This document shows, piece after piece, positions 22,805-36,282 of a stretch of DNA of 64,000 nucleotides. The notes under the pieces are model-generated. The model worked only from the letters and a program-made list of their open reading frames with translations. It was not told where the DNA came from and did not search any database. Numbering within the stretch: the first letter of the stretch is position 1; the number at the start of each line of letters is the position of its first letter. The stretch lies in contig JAIXMN010000023.1 in NCBI GenBank assembly GCA_025716815.1, forward strand, positions 1 to 64,000. The letters are read 5' to 3'. The DNA comes from Dichotomocladium elegans. Taxonomy: Eukaryota > Mucoromycota > Mucoromycetes > Mucorales > Lichtheimiaceae. The position numbers and the translations under genes were made by a program.

Positions 22805-24169
22805 CTATAATCCCTCTAGAGCATCCATCATAATCTCATAAGTAAAGAAGGTAACTGCATTCACAGGAAAGGCGCGAAAAAGCGTCGGGCCAAGACCTCG
22901 GAAGAAGACTGAAATACCGTCTGCTCGGTATGACCGCAAAACACAGTCTCGGATGGATGTATAAGGCCGATCTTGGTGTCCGTCCAAGGCGATTCTTCCG
23001 TCGCTGCTTGCGGTGATACCTGACCTGCTTCCATATTCTCTTGCCTGCTGCAAGGCAGCCGGTTTGATATATGTGGTAACCGTTGGGATAGCGGAAAATC
23101 CACGATGCATCACTTGACGCGGTGATTCGACCACTTGCATCTGAAGCCGTGACTTGACGACGTCGATCGGATAGATGGATCCCCAAGATACCGCACCTGC
23201 CATGCCACCTGCGGTAAGAAGTTTCCATACATTGGATCCGCTAGCGCCCTGAGCCTGGTCGATTTCTAGAAGTCTTTTCATGCCTTCATATACCCAAAAG
23301 TAAATGCCATAACTCGGCGCATCACGGATCATGGTAATCCATCCGCCTTGATAATACCCTGACAGTACGTACATTGGCGATATCAGAACTTGAGTGCCCC
23401 ATTCTAAGATAACGCAATTTTTTTTTTTTACCTCGAAGCCCGTTTCTCGCGAAAATCTCCTTTGTCACCTGCCAAGAACTTTTTGGCAACCGTGACATTT
23501 GCGCCTGGATCTTAATCAGTTCGGTCGGCGTCGAAAAAAAGAAGCCAGCAATACCGGCACCACAACCTGCCACGTAGACCTGGGAGAGTGTTGGGACAAA
23601 AGGCGGTTGATCGCTATCTAGACAGGCAGCTTTATATTGGCGCTCAAACATTCGGATCAGGCCGCCGTAAGACACGAAAAGAATTGCATTCAGACCAGCC
23701 AGGCCAACCACTGGTGCAAGGATGCCCTTAAATAACGAGCTTATCTGATAAAGATAGACTTTAGTGAATCCATTTTATTTTTCTATTGCTCACTTTCGTT
23801 CTCCAAGTCCCAAACTCACCCCCTCATAGTGCACGAGTCGGCGCAATGTCTGCCATGCGGTTGGTAATGGCTCGTTGCGTGCGCCAGCGGTGACTGTTTT
23901 TGGCGCCTGCAACCTCGCCTAAAAAAGTTGCCCCTTTAGAAAGAAACAAGTTCCAAACTCATGCCTAGACCGCATTTGCACATCTTCACACTTGTTGTCA
24001 TTTACCTTGAGGACATCTAACGGACTGCCGACGATGATACCAGCTACACCACCTACCCAGCCTGAGAGGTGTACCAGTTAAGCAATCGCTGCCAGGAGAA
24101 GTACGAATGTAGGCATTTACCAGCAACAAAGTCATTTACGCTTTCCGCTACACGGAAGGAGACAAGCAT
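22805..24169 (-). CDS. Mitochondrial carrier family (SLC25) protein, amino acid/carnitine-like
   Basis: Inner mitochondrial membrane solute carrier. The start is MLVSFRVAESVNDFVAG at 24169. Three carrier repeats are visible: GSPLDVLK/ARLQ near 24010; STPTELIKIQAQM near 23530; and YPIDVVKSRLQMQ near 23180, all variants of Px(D/E)xx(K/R). The even-helix side shows GLYQGGWITMIRDAPSYGIYFWVYE. Repeat 3 has a 50-residue insertion (RQVMHRGFSA...RPYTSIRDC) between its helices, longer than usual. At least four introns; the exon at about 23400-23700 contains GLNAILFVSYGG. The overall pattern resembles the SLC25A45/A47/carnitine-acylcarnitine group. The substrate cannot be set from sequence. Confidence 0.88.
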
Positions 24170-24524
24170 GATAAAACACGAGTCAGTTTATTTAACATTG
24201 TTAAACATCATCGCACTCTCAGTCTCACCCATAGTATCGTTTTATGAAAATCGATATTGTCCTCAGTGAGGTATCCGTTCGGCCCGCTGGTTTAAATTTA
24301 TGTTCTTCTATCCAAATCTTGATGACTGAAAAATACGTATTTCACATCTGATCGTCTCATATAAAAGGAATGCCGTGTCAATTGGCTATTCCCACCTGGT
24401 GTGGAGTGGGAGCAATGATTTCTCCTGTCGAGCATATGCGCAAATGCGATATTGTATCGCCTGTTACAGCAATTTTCCTTGACGAACAAACAAGCCTCGT
24501 GACCATTTTTCTCAACTCGGGGAT

Positions 24525-24556
<32 letters not shown>

Positions 24557-25603
24557 AATGAAAAGCTCGCTGCCTTGCCACTGTATGTGATGGGATTACT
24601 GAGAGTATTCACATTCGGTTTAATTCCCTCGCGGTAGTGTCTTTTAGTCGCTCCCGAAAAACTCGGGAAGAAAAATATAATTTTTATAGGGTGACGACCT
24701 CGACAAACCTTAATCCGCTTGTCAAACAGAGCCGAAGATCGTGCTTATGTTTTACCGTGATCAGAAATAAGTAAACCAGATCAAGGCGCTCTTTACTTAA
24801 CACTAGCAGTCTCGCTATAGCAAATTCATGCAGTAATACTAAGGAGACGCCCTGATTCCAGGTCAGGAGCGACACTTATTTAGTACCTCCTCGAGGATAA
24901 CTGCACATAATTATCACTTTACTACAAATCCTAGGCGAGGCATTTTAAAAGTCTATAGGCACTCTTGCTTTTACATTTTGTAACCTGTCACGGTGATGTT
25001 CATCACTTTATAAAAAAGTCATGTACGACGAATCATTTTGCTGCTGATGCTGGAGTTCGGAATAGAAAATGCATTATTGTCCTCGAAGGCTTCTATTGTA
25101 GTCCCCATATCATATTGGTCGTATCAATAAACATCATTGACTTTGCTCACGTTTTCTTTTGAGAGCTGCTGTCTTTCCACGCTATTTTTTTTTTATTTGG
25201 ATTTCAGGCATCGCTGATAAATCTGTTCTACCCTTTAGTTACCACGGTATCACCGCAGCAGTATCCTTAATACCATTTTTGCTCTGGTAAAATAGTATAG
25301 TATCCTCCAGTGTATACATACAATACCACCTCACAGTTACACGATGAAACGAGTGGGCCAGGCGATGGACCATTCACAAAGAATGGAAAACTTCTTTCTC
25401 TGCAGGTATGGCGGTTTTATTTTATTTTCTCTGGATGGCAAATAATAGAGCGCTAAAAAGTAAATGCAGAAGATTGTGTGCAACATCACACCTTTACTTT
25501 TAAACCAAAAGCAGTAAAAATCCACCAAAAAAAGGAAACCAGGACAAATCCTTTCTGTCATTCACCCTCCTTTTTTTTTATTTCTCGCGCCTTCATCCTT
25601 CGA
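24170..25603. other. Intergenic region without recognisable gene
   Basis: About 1.4 kb between the divergent carrier and secreted-protein genes. It holds a (CT)n tract at about 24530-24556, short AT-rich frames on both strands, and a T-run near 25187. Nothing resembling a known family was found. The last 100-150 bases should hold the promoter of the secreted protein gene. Confidence 0.4.
24530..24556. repeat. (CT)n simple repeat
   Basis: An uninterrupted TCTC dinucleotide tract of about 13 units. A shorter tract of the same type lies inside the first intron of the RRM gene near 7705-7725. Confidence 0.85.
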
Positions 25604-26551
25604 ATGTTCAAGTCGACACTTGCTCTCATCGCTGCCCTAGCAGCTTCTGCGGTCTTGGCATGCGAGCCTGAATGCCGCCATAATCTCGCTGCGGCATTTG
25701 CTACGCAATACGCTCCTGTCATCCGATTAGCTGCTGATGAGTTACAAGGCGCATTGTCATCATCCTTTTCTAATGTCACAGTGCCTGACACGGTGTCTGC
25801 TGTTGTGCCTGACGGAGCAATCCAGCGCAGCTTCACATCCGGACTCAGCAAGACTCTTGACCTCTTTGTTGAGCAGGCCACAGGCCCCAATATTTTGGAA
25901 AAGGGGATTTACTCGGTGATGTTCGCCGAGGAGCATCCTTTCAAGGGCGACTGCAACCATCCTGCCCGCTTGAAACGCAAGATGCCCCCTAAAGGCGAGA
26001 GCTGGACCCGGGAAGAATGTAAGGATAATGAAAAAACGCTGGGTCTTGCTATACTTAATGGACCCAACCTATCCCTCCTTCTCCCTCCTCATTTTGTCTA
26101 GGTGAGAAGATGGACTATATTTGTGGTAATCCTCCCTCTATTTGCCACTTTTTACCCATGGTAAGTCAAATGCCAAGCAGGGACAGACAGTGGAGGGCGA
26201 CAGTTGTACTGATAGCGGACCTTGTGCGCAAAGGTCAAGGATCGTATCGTGAGAAGAATTCAAGAGCAGCTGACAGAGTTTGCCACGTTTGATGAGGGGT
26301 TCCTGGTCAAGAATGTGGTCCACGCAGTGAAGCAATCGACTTATAACGCCATGTCCCAGTATGGTGCCGGTTCAATGGTTGATGATCCGAGGGTGAACTC
26401 ATACATTGACGAGCTTGTCTCGAGCGCCCTTCGTGCCCTCAAGTTTTGGGCTGCAGTCGACGTTGCTGAGCTTTGTTCGCGACCTGGGCAGAAGGATGCA
26501 TGCAACGGATGGGACGAAATCATTATCCCCGAGATCCTCAGATGGCCTTGA
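25604..26551 (+). CDS. Secreted protein of unknown family
   Basis: Three exons (25604-26018, 26102-26160, 26234-26551) join in frame to 263 aa. The N-terminus is a signal peptide (MFKSTLALIAALAASAVLA/CEPEC). The mature part has a conserved-looking Cys pattern: CEPEC, GDC, EEC, YIC, SIC, ELC, DAC, suggesting disulphides. No known catalytic domain was recognised. Helical stretches such as DRIVRRIQEQLTEFATF and SYIDELVSSALRALKF dominate the second half. Extracellular or wall location is inferred from the signal and the absence of other membrane segments. The first exon could start at an upstream in-frame codon, but the signal peptide supports 25604. Confidence 0.8.
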
Positions 26552-27580
26552 ACTACTTTTCTTATTCTGTTTGAAGATAACGCACTGTTCCGATATGTCA
26601 AATAAACCTTCCCAAGATCCTAGATTATAGAACACTTCCCAAAACCAAGGTCGCATGTTACCCGGTTCCAGCAAATCACACATAGAAATAAGAGATCGCT
26701 TGAATTGTGCGGCAAACTCTTATCAACAGAGCAATCTTTGTGAGCCCTTTTAATGAATATTGTGTTCAAAAAAGCCAGGTAATCATCGAGAAACAGAACA
26801 ATCTCCCTCTATCGCTACTTAATGGAAGACCAGTATGGGACGATCATTCAGATCTTTTAGGTGTAATTATGAATACTAGCGTCGGGCATTACTGTGCACA
26901 ATAACCACCCTTAGATTGGATCTTTTAAAAAGTACAAAACCGGTAGTGTAGCGCAGAGGATCCATGTACTGGAGCAAATTGTGTCTGCTTCGCATCCTAA
27001 CATCGACGCTCCTTTTCAGATTGACCAAACCTATCCGCACTTTGATGCGTCATGAACGCAGGGGCTCCTGGAAACTCTTCCGATCCTTCCTTTGCCACTG
27101 CTATTCCCCTGTCTTCCCATCGCCGGTTATTACCAGAACTATCCAGAATAACGCAAGAGCCCCACAGGACACTTGACTGCAAGTTAAAGGATGTCTAGGA
27201 AGGGTTGTGTAGAATCAGAGATTTTTTTGAGAATGGATTCATGCCAACCGCGAATATATAGTGTTTGCGGTTCGATAGAGGCAATCTATGCGTGTAATAA
27301 GCTGAGACTTTTGTGTGTGCGCCTATGAACATACAATTAAATGATAATGTTAGCAGAATGACAAAAGATTGAGCCTATATACATTGCCCCACGCAGCAGG
27401 CCGTATTGCTCATTCAGGGTCCCTCGCGCAATTTCATAGGCTATTCCACCGCTAAGCTATTTTCATATCCCGCGAACAAAAAAGTTCCACTGGTCGAACC
27501 CCTTCATACTCCCCACCACCCCCCAACTTCCAGCCTCTTCCTGTCACCCCTCCAATTCAGCGCAGCTCGCCATTCCAATA
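26552..27580. other. Intergenic
   Basis: About 1 kb between two plus-strand genes. Short frames on both strands show no family resemblance. I looked for a tRNA around 26940-27000 and 27240-27290 because of short box-like motifs, but no cloverleaf can be formed. The C-rich stretch near 27505-27550 precedes the Snf12 start and is probably its leader. Confidence 0.4.
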
Positions 27581-29543
27581 TGTACCCGCAACAACCACAA
27601 CAACAACAACCGCCCATGGTACCAGCTCCCATGATGGCACCTCAGCAGGCAATGCCTGCTCAAATGGCATACAGAAAGCGCCTTAGTGAAGCCGATGCTC
27701 TGACGAAGCACAACAAGTAATTGAAAAAAAAACATAGAAGACCTCCCAGACGCGTCCTCATTAGCTCACCTGGCCCTTGTTGAAAGGAAAAAGCGACCTA
27801 CCGACCGCAATTTGCCGCCTAAAGTAAATACACACAGGTTTAATGTATAATCTTTGCTAATCGATGTATACCAATCAACCGAATCATTTCAGATCGAGGC
27901 ATTCGTTCCAGAATGCAAGTTGTACGCTGAACTGGTTGATTTCGAAAAGAAACTTGATGCCACTATTATGCGCAAGCGATTAGATATACAAGAAGCGTTA
28001 GGGAAACCGACCAAGGTCAGAAGGGACCTTTGTATCAAACAAAGCTGCACAACTCACTCGTCGCCTCGGCTACGTTAGATCAAACGCACGCTGCGCGTCT
28101 ATGTATCCAATACTTCAGCTCATCAAACGTCGTCACAGCAGGGAACAAACGACGACAGTGCTTTTGATATGACAGGCAATAATACACCTTCCTGGACGCT
28201 CAAGATTGAAGGTCGACTCCTCGACGTGAGTCGCATTCTATTATGTATTTCTTAAATGACATCCAGCCAAACACGAACTCAAATATCCATGTTAGCCCTT
28301 GATGCCATCCTCGTCATCCAAAAATGCGCAACAACCCCAGCAAAAGTTTACATCCTTTCTTCGCAGTATCCATGTGGAGCTAGACAGAGACCCCAAGTTG
28401 TATCCAGAAGGCAATGTGATTGAGGTGTGTAAGTGGATGGAGAGAGCGTGAAGAAGAGAAACAGAGACAGAAAGCCTGACCGAACGAGACTAGTGGCATC
28501 GGCAACCCAATAACGCAGAACAGCACGATGGTGTGGAGATTACTAGACGGGGCGATGCCAACATTAATGCACGCATCTCAATCGAACCCGACTATAACCC
28601 TCAGCCCTTTAAACTTAGCAATATACTAGCTGAATTAGTTGATATGAAGCAGGGTACGAAGCCTCAAATTGTGATGGCCATATGGAGTTACATCAAGGTA
28701 GGATTCTTGGGCGCATGTGAACGGACACAGAATATATATATATATATATATATATATAATACCTATTGATAATCGCATGCTTGCAGGCAAACAAACTCCA
28801 AGATGCTGAAGACAAGCGTGTGATCCATTGCGATCAGCGTCTACAGCAACTGCTGAACGCAGCTCAGGTACACTTCGGTCAAATTCCTGAGCTGATAAAC
28901 CAGCACCTTTCGCGACCAGATCCTGTCGTCATCAACTATACCATTCGGTAACTGCATCCGATTACATATCTCCACCTTCTTGCTTGATAACTGATATATG
29001 AATAGCGTGGACAAGGAAAGCCACCAATCACCCCAGGCATACGATATTGATGTTGAAATTGACAGTCCAGTGCGCCAAAAGCTCGCAAACTCGGTGTCTG
29101 CCACCCAGCTCCAGAAGGAGATCATGTCTTTGGACGAGAGAATTGTGCAGTGCGTGCAGAGCATCAACAATTCAAAGATAAAACGCGACTTTTTGCTTCA
29201 GTTCTCTGAAAACCCTGTCAACTTTATCAACAAATGGATCGCGAGCCAGGCCCGCGATCTCGAGGTAAGATAAATCAAAATGAGATATTTGAAACTGAGC
29301 ATTAACAGTGGTCGATAGGTCATCCTGGGTGAAAGCAAGATTAATCTTGAAGAGATGAGACGACAGGACCTTTATAAGCAGCCATGGGTCAAGGAGGCCG
29401 TGTTCCATTACCTAACTGCTAAGGTAAGCCTCTATTGATGTAATTCCGAAAGCGTAAAACCAACATCCTCTTGTTTCCAGGTGCAACAAAGAATGCAAGA
29501 GCTTCTTAATGCCCAACGTGGAACACACCCGCCACCACAATAA
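27581..29543 (+). CDS. SWI/SNF chromatin-remodelling subunit, Snf12/Rsc6/BAF60 (SMARCD) family
   Basis: Structural subunit of SWI/SNF-type remodellers in the nucleus. The N-terminus is Q/P/M-rich (MYPQQPQQQQPPMV). The conserved core follows over about eight short exons: KKRPTDRNLPPK, then IEAFVPECKLYAELVDFEKKLDATI, IKRTLRVYVSNT, WTLKIEGRLLD, IHVELDRDPKLYPEGN, then the SWIB domain (FKLSNILAELVDMKQGTKPQIVMAIWSYIK/ANKLQDAEDKRVIHCDQRLQQL). The C-terminus has the typical coiled helix LQKEIMSLDERIVQCVQSI and the block FINKWIASQARDLE. An AT microsatellite (28733-28758) lies in one intron. The gene is intact, and convergent with the BZW gene with only 84 bases between the stops. Confidence 0.93.
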
Positions 29544-29627
29544 AGGACAAACATGTCACTGAAACAATCATGAAAAGAACAAAATAAAATAGGATAACCG
29601 ATATAATATATATATGAACCACTGCTC

Positions 29628-31220
29628 TTAATCCTCTTCTTCGCTACTGCTATCTTCGTTTTCACGGAGCCACTTTACAAAAGGCTCCATCTGCTTCAAG
29701 AACACAGTCTTGCCAGAAGGCTTATGAGCCTTATCTGCCCAGAAAATGATGGCATTGTCCGACAAAACGTCATGCTTGTATAAGAGTTGGACAATTTGGC
29801 GGAAAAACTTGGTCAGTTTGGCATCCTCGTAGCAAGAGACCTGGACGATTTGCAAAAGAACCACTTCGGTCTTGGGTGACGTGGTGAAGGTCTCCAACAA
29901 AGGAGCCCAGTCCTAATATTTAGAATTAGATTTTTCATTCCCACGAGCGCACACATATATGGATGTATGCATGTATGGATATCTCGGCGTTGTTATTCTT
30001 GTTCCTTACCGTTGTCGCACGAACGACGTACATCTCCACCTGATCAGGGCGAGCACTGATCGTGTCGATCGACCCAAGCAAAGCTTGCCAGATAATCTGA
30101 ATGGCCTCTTGCTCGGTCAATTTGTAATCCTTCATGGTCTGCTTGACGTGGGCAGCCACCTGAAACGTATGAAAGAAGACTAATTAATATTTCCTGTCCT
30201 TGGGATTTTTTTCAAACGTTTGCTTACCTCACTAGGCTTGACTTTTTCGGTCAACTGGTTCCTGACTGAGGTAAGGAGATCATTCTTGATTGCGTTCTTC
30301 TTGTTCTTTTGGTGGAAATCCACGAGCTCTTTGAGGTCTTCAGCCTCAAAGTGACGCACCAAGCAATCATCCTCACGCTTGTTTGGTGGGAAAAGCTCGA
30401 TCAATTTCTGGTCCATTTCGGCATGGATCAGTTGTTTGCCGAGCTGGTCGATTCCTTGCTCGCTCAGAATCGTTCGAAATACCGAGGTGGCGAACTCGAG
30501 CGAAGCTCCTGGGAAACCGAAGAAGGAAGAAAAAAGTTAGATTGGGATGCTACGCTATTTGTATAAAATAGTACAAGTCGCTTTACCATCTTTGACAAGA
30601 TAATCCTTTAGCAGGACTTTGAGAACCGACATGCTCACAAGCTGGCTTGTGATAAAATAGCCTGTGGCAATGGCCAACTTGCTGTTTTCAGCCGACTTCC
30701 ATTTGTTAATAAACTGAAGGATATGTTTCAGAGTGTCCTCAAGCGATCTCTGAAGGTACTTGTACCGACGGATCAGCTTATTAAAGACGCCCACATATTC
30801 TTTGATTATCTTGCGGTCTTCAGGAGCCTCAAACAGGCTGAATGGGCTGCGAGTGGCCGGGTCATCGTTAATAATTCCTCCCGGTTCTAAAAGAAGAATC
30901 AGACATAAAGACTATGGATACTTGCCTGCATCCTTTCCTCCGTAGCGAACAAGAGCTTACCAACAATGCTTCCGGTAATGAGAAGTTCAAAAAGAGAATC
31001 AGCGTATTTACGATAATCGAGCGTATTTCCGGTTGCGTCGAGTTTGGCAGCAACGTCCTCAAACTTTGTTTTGTCCACCGAGGCCAGTTGGGCTAATAAA
31101 TTATCTCGAAACACTGCCGAAGAGCTCATCAGTCAGACTGAAGATGACAATCGAACATGCTTCTTAATCAGACTCACCTTCAGGCTCGTGCTTGGCTTGA
31201 GCTTTTTGGGCACCCTTCAT
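29628..31220 (-). CDS. eIF5-mimic protein (BZW1/BZW2, W2-domain protein)
   Basis: Translation regulator that competes with eIF5 for eIF2 and eIF3 and tunes start-codon selection. The start is MKGAQKAQAKHEPE at 31220, followed by an intron, then VFRDNLLAQLASVDKTKFEDVA, LDYRKYADSLFELLITG, FNKLIRRYKYLQRSLED and LIELFPPNKREDD. The C-terminal W2 domain ends KTVFLKQMEPFVKWLRENED-SSSEEED, including the acidic/aromatic boxes shared with eIF5 and eIF2B epsilon. The order and spacing match human BZW1/2 closely. Roughly seven exons. The gene looks intact. Confidence 0.94.
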
Positions 31221-34121
31221 TTTTTTTGTGGGGGAAGGAGGGAGAAGTTTAGTCAACAAGATGCTTACAATATATACACATCAAACACTCCCACTCGTAA
31301 TGTCACTGGCACTGGCACTCACACACTGCAACATTTACAGTGTCAATCTTTACTTTACCTTGCGTTGTTTTATCTTAACACCATGCAGAGTAGGTTTCGT
31401 GTTATTGGTAGTTTGGGATTGGGTAGAGCTCATTAATCGTCTAGTTGATTCTCTTTTTTTCAGATGGTTCACAGCAGGTGCTTGAGAAAAAGAAAAAAGC
31501 AAAGGCGGTTGAAGAAAAAAAATGTTCGGTACGAAACAGCAGAGAGGGCGGAGTACGTAGGTATTTTTTTTTTATTTCGCCGTTCAAATCATACAGTGCG
31601 GTATTTCCACATTGCCCAAAACGCCGCAACTGTGAATGAAATATATGTCCTGTTCTTGCGACTTTAATACACCTTCTTAACTTTTCAATGCCATTTCGGT
31701 TTTGTCTCTTCACATTCACTGAAAGAAAAAGTATATATTTTTAGCCTAATGATACAACCCGAGTATGTAACTCATTAATTGCGGAGCCAATATCTCCATA
31801 GTGCGCAGCAGCACGGTCTCCAGGAGTATGCCATGAATCTCACTTAGGTTAAGTAAGTCACTGGTCGAACAGTTTAGGTTGTTACGACTGACAGAGACGC
31901 AGTAAGCCATGCGACGGGGAATATTCAGTATGGAGGACATACGCGAGTTACAAAGAGAGTTTCCCGAAAGTGGGGTGATGTGGGGCAGCTGAGCCCCCAA
32001 AAAGACCATCGCAGGGATGCAAGATAAAGAGGTCATTAAACGCAAACCGCATTCCTGTAGAGCCAGTACGAATGTTGACCTTGATATGCCTACCAGTGGG
32101 ATGTTCACCTTATGCAGGCACGCCATAAGATTCTGTTTAAAAACAGAATACGGTCCGCTGCATTGAATTGCTTAGGCAAATGCATCTCACTCCAAGGGCT
32201 TAACGCCGAATTCATGCGTGGAAAAAAATTAGCGGCTTCACATCGTCAGATTCGAATCGCATATGGTCCTGAGCAACCAAGAGTGAATACCATCCGTAGT
32301 CCTTCATCGCACCAACCACAGGACCGACTATACACCAAATAGCGATAAGATTGACCATACACAAAAAAACAGGCATGATACATTAATTGCCCTTAAGCTT
32401 TTGTTCTCCCCACATTGTCAAACTCGCGAACCCCAAGCAAATTGAGCGGGTGATCAGATATGTACAGAATCGACAGTTTGAAGAAGCAAGTCCCAAGGCT
32501 TAATTGACGAGTTTTTGAAGCACGGTTTGAAGCAAGGTGCCCGCAGAGATTATACAATATAATGGAGGTGTTTGGAACCGATGGCAGCTTGGGGGGTGAG
32601 CCGGATAGTCATCAATGCACTGAAAAAGCTTCTGCTAGGAAGGAAGGATAGTGATATGTATCAAATGCTGAAGATTATGGACACGTGCCAAGTTATCAGT
32701 ATGCTTTCAAGGATAGCGATTCTGAAGCCATTGTTTATCGCCGGATTATAGTGATACTGAGCGGATTGTTCTGTGGCACTGATTTGATGCTTACTGAGTA
32801 AGTGAATAAAGAGATGGGTCTTTATATCAAAGAAAAGAGAGATCTCTCCTCCATGTCAAGTGGCGAAACCTGTACCGAATGTATCAAGTGCACTCGTCTT
32901 TATGATAAGATACTATTTGGTACCACGTCCGATAGCAGATTTGGATGTAAAATCAACCTTCTGATCAAATAGGTCGAAAATCGAGAGCTGCAAATATCGA
33001 ACAATGAACAATGTTGACACCGGCCATGGCCGTAATTCAGCAATGCAAACCCCGGGTGTCAACGATACTATTCTCCATGATCTCAATTACTTTTCCACTG
33101 CCCCATTAGGATTTTGCATCTGAGATCGTCGGTGGTCGCTGCGACGCTATTTTATGGATTTCTCTCACAGGTGTTGCCTTCCTTGATTTTCTGGTATTGT
33201 TTAAATCGTCGACACACATTATCGCCATATATTGGTCCCCGGTTTTTACATCCATCAGCATTTCCTCTTTTTCTCTTCTTTTCGCCTGTCATGCTCAGAT
33301 CTGAAGCGTGAACAACATCTTAGCAATGATGTCATGCCTGGACTAGGTTACGTATGAGAAATAGTCTTGCCGAAGGCCACACAGTTCGTCAATAAATTCA
33401 TTCATGGCTCTCTATCTTCCCCCATTTTCATTTTTAACCGCGTCGGTTTACGCTTTGTTGGATTGGCTCTTTTGCTGGCCATTTTCGAAGAAAGGGTTAG
33501 TTTCCTTCTGTGAATATTGCAGAATCGTTGAATTGCCTGAAAGAATGTTCCGTTGCTTTAGTTACAGATACAGAACGAAGAACATCAATAGATTTACGGC
33601 AGCTGTTCACTTCTTCAGTCAATATCCAGTTTCTGTGACCCATCGGATTACCCATTTATAAACTTCAATTCAGCATTTTTTGGTATTGTGTAAGAATGGC
33701 GCTTGTTTCAACACTAAAGATTCGTTTTGATGAACGATCACACCATCGGCGCAAGACCCTCAACCGCACCAACGATAGTTACGTGCCCATCTTCAAATGA
33801 AAAATACTCTCTCCGTACCCTTTCAATGTCAAAGACTTCACTGTTTGGCCAGTATACATTTTTAATTACTTGCGGCATTGAATGCTAAAAGTTAGCTTGC
33901 TGTCAACCCCTGTTTGTTTGATCACTCCGCTCCTGCCCTCAATGGGATTGGCAAACGACGGCAGAGCCATGGAGAAAGAAACGAACTGAAGGAAAAATAC
34001 TCTCTGCCTTTTTGTTTCTAAAAAAGATGCATGCTTATAATATGGGGAGAAGAAAGAACGAAAGAAAGTGAAGTTTGGGAAGAGGAAGGGAAGAGCGAGA
34101 CGGTACCGTCATAACTATTAT
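31221..34121. other. Long intergenic region; possible gene relic at 31746-32126
   Basis: Nearly 2.9 kb without a recognised gene. The longest frame, minus strand 31746-32126 (MACLHKVNIPLVGI...PHITPLSGNSLCNSR), is 126 codons and has mild coding character, but its upstream sequence is full of stops and no family is evident; it may be a decayed gene. A plus-strand frame at 33114-33311 is hydrophobic (RSSVVAATLFYGFL) without further support. The stretch between 32350 and 34080 is AT-rich with no repeats I could pair. Confidence 0.35.
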
Positions 34122-36282
34122 TTACAGCATCATCTTGAGAGGGTTCTCCATATATTCTTTGAAAGCCTGTAACCAAGTGGCAGCAATCGCGCCGTCGACC
34201 ACGCGGTGGTCACTGGACAGGGTGACTTCCATGACCGTCTGGACAGCGATACCGTTCTCCTTGGTTTCGTCAGGCACAATCTTTTGGGATGAGCCACCGA
34301 TAGCAAGGATGCAGGACTGGGGTGGGTTAATGATAGCCGTAAAGTTCTTCACACCGAACATGCCAAGATTGGAGATGCTGAAGGAACCGCCCTGGTACTC
34401 GTGAGGTGCAAGTTTGCCGCTGCGGGCACGGGTGGCCATGTCCTTGACGGTGCTGGAGATATCGGCAAGTCCACGACTTTCAGCATTGGTGACAATGGGG
34501 GTAATCAGACCAGTGGGAGTGGCAACCGCAACAGAGATATCAGCAGAGTTGTATCTGTTACCCCAACCAAGGATTAGCATATCCATATGTCTCTCACCAT
34601 ATTTTGTTCCTCACTTACTGTCTGATAAAATCGCCTTGCCAGGCAGAGTTGACTTCGGGGACCTTCTTCAAGCTGAGCGCCGAAGCCTTGATGATGAAGT
34701 CATTGACTGAGAGCTTATACTTGCCGTCAGAAGCTTTGTTCAGGACCTCACGAAGCTTGCTGATCTTATCCATGTTGATCTCAACGGTGACGTAATAGTG
34801 AGGCACAGTCTGCTTCGACTCACTTAGGCGCGAAGCGATAACGCGACGCATGTTGCTTGTGGGGATGTCAGTAAAGGCATCGCCCGTAGCAGACTTGGGA
34901 GCATATGCAGCCGGAGGGGCTGCAGCGGGAGCAGGAGCGGCAGCGGATGTGCTAGTGGAAGTGGCAGCAGGAGCTAAAAAATTGAAATATTTCAGCCTTT
35001 GAACTTTGCCTCATTGGTCGCATGTTCTCTTTTTCTCTTAGTGTACCTTTGAAGTTAACAACGTCTTCCTTGACGATTCTGCCACCGGGACCGGAGCCCT
35101 GGATTTGGGAAATGTCAAGGTTACGCTCGTTTGCAGTTTTCTACAAAGATGTTAAAGTTATCAAAGAATCCAGTTGGATCGGTACTACAAAATGAACTTA
35201 CTCTGGCTAGGGGACTTGCCTTGACGCGGTCTAAAAAAGCAAACCGATATTACCGTTAGTAAGACATACCAATGAGACACATAGCTTTATCCATTAATTT
35301 ACCTCCACCAGACGAAGAAGCGGGAGAAGAAGGAGCGGTAGCAGCTGGAGCGGCTTGGGCACTTTCAGCTGGAGCTGCCTTCTCCTCAGCCTTTTCCGCA
35401 GCCGGAGCGCTAGCAGCGCCACCGGCGCCGGCATCCTCCAAGGTGAAGTTTTCGAAAGCAGCGATATCATTCTTATCCTCAACAAGGACGGCAATGGGCT
35501 ATATTTTTTTTAGAAAAGAAATTTGTTCATGTAAATTACATCGTATTACGCGCTCCCGAATCAGTCCTACACCCCAGATATTCAGTTATACCTTGCCGAC
35601 AGAATAATCCTTTGCGCCAGTATCCACAAGGATCTTAGCAAGGTAGCCCTCCTCTTGACACTCGAAGTCCATCTGTGCTTTGTCGGTCTCGATCTCGACG
35701 AGAACGTCACCAGGAACGACTTCATCACCAACTTTCTTCTGCCACGCGCCAATACCACCTTGCGTCATACTGAACAAAATATAAAACGAATACGTGCAGA
35801 ACCCCGGTCAATAAAATACTCCAGCTGCTAATGCCACATTGTTCATCAACTTACGTGGGAGACAACGCAGGCATTGAAATGACATTGTGAGCAGGGAAAG
35901 CTGCATGACAAAAGGGGGGACAGAAAGTGGCGTGAGCAAACAATACGTTCCATTGCTTCACTATTATACACGAACAAGAACCATCATTCAACTTACACTT
36001 GGAGCTGTAGTACCTGGCATTAGCGCCAGCATCCGGAGTAGCGAACGCACGGAGAGCAACAAACTTGGCATTGCTGGATATTGGAAGTGTATTGAGAACT
36101 TCTTACTTCAATGAAACGGGGGTGCATGACAGCAGGATGATTTACCTAGTAGATGACAACGAGCGCGCGCCCGAAACAACATGGCGAGCCAAAAGAGGTG
36201 TCGTTCGAGCGGAAGACAAGCGGGCAGCTGAACGAAGACCGTTAGAGGCTCTCAAAATCTGGCGTCTGGCAGCAGAGGACAT
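34122..36282 (-). CDS. Pyruvate dehydrogenase complex E2 (dihydrolipoamide acetyltransferase)
   Basis: Core acetyltransferase of the mitochondrial pyruvate dehydrogenase complex. The first exon starts [15 protein letters not shown] at 36282, an Arg/Ser-rich mitochondrial presequence that ends near RYYSSK. Next come [14 protein letters not shown] and the lipoyl domain with the lipoyl-lysine motif [10 protein letters not shown]. An Ala/Pro linker, the E3-binding segment ([30 protein letters not shown]), a second Ala/Pro linker and the catalytic domain follow. Catalytic-domain landmarks are [13 protein letters not shown] and the active-site [15 protein letters not shown] near the C-terminus. There is a single lipoyl domain, as in other fungi. 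Several short introns. A divergent neighbour (MRI1) shares the upstream region. Confidence 0.96.

Noticed and set aside
31746..32126. 126-codon minus-strand ORF as a gene
   Set aside because: No family, no start context, and stops throughout the upstream sequence; at best a relic.
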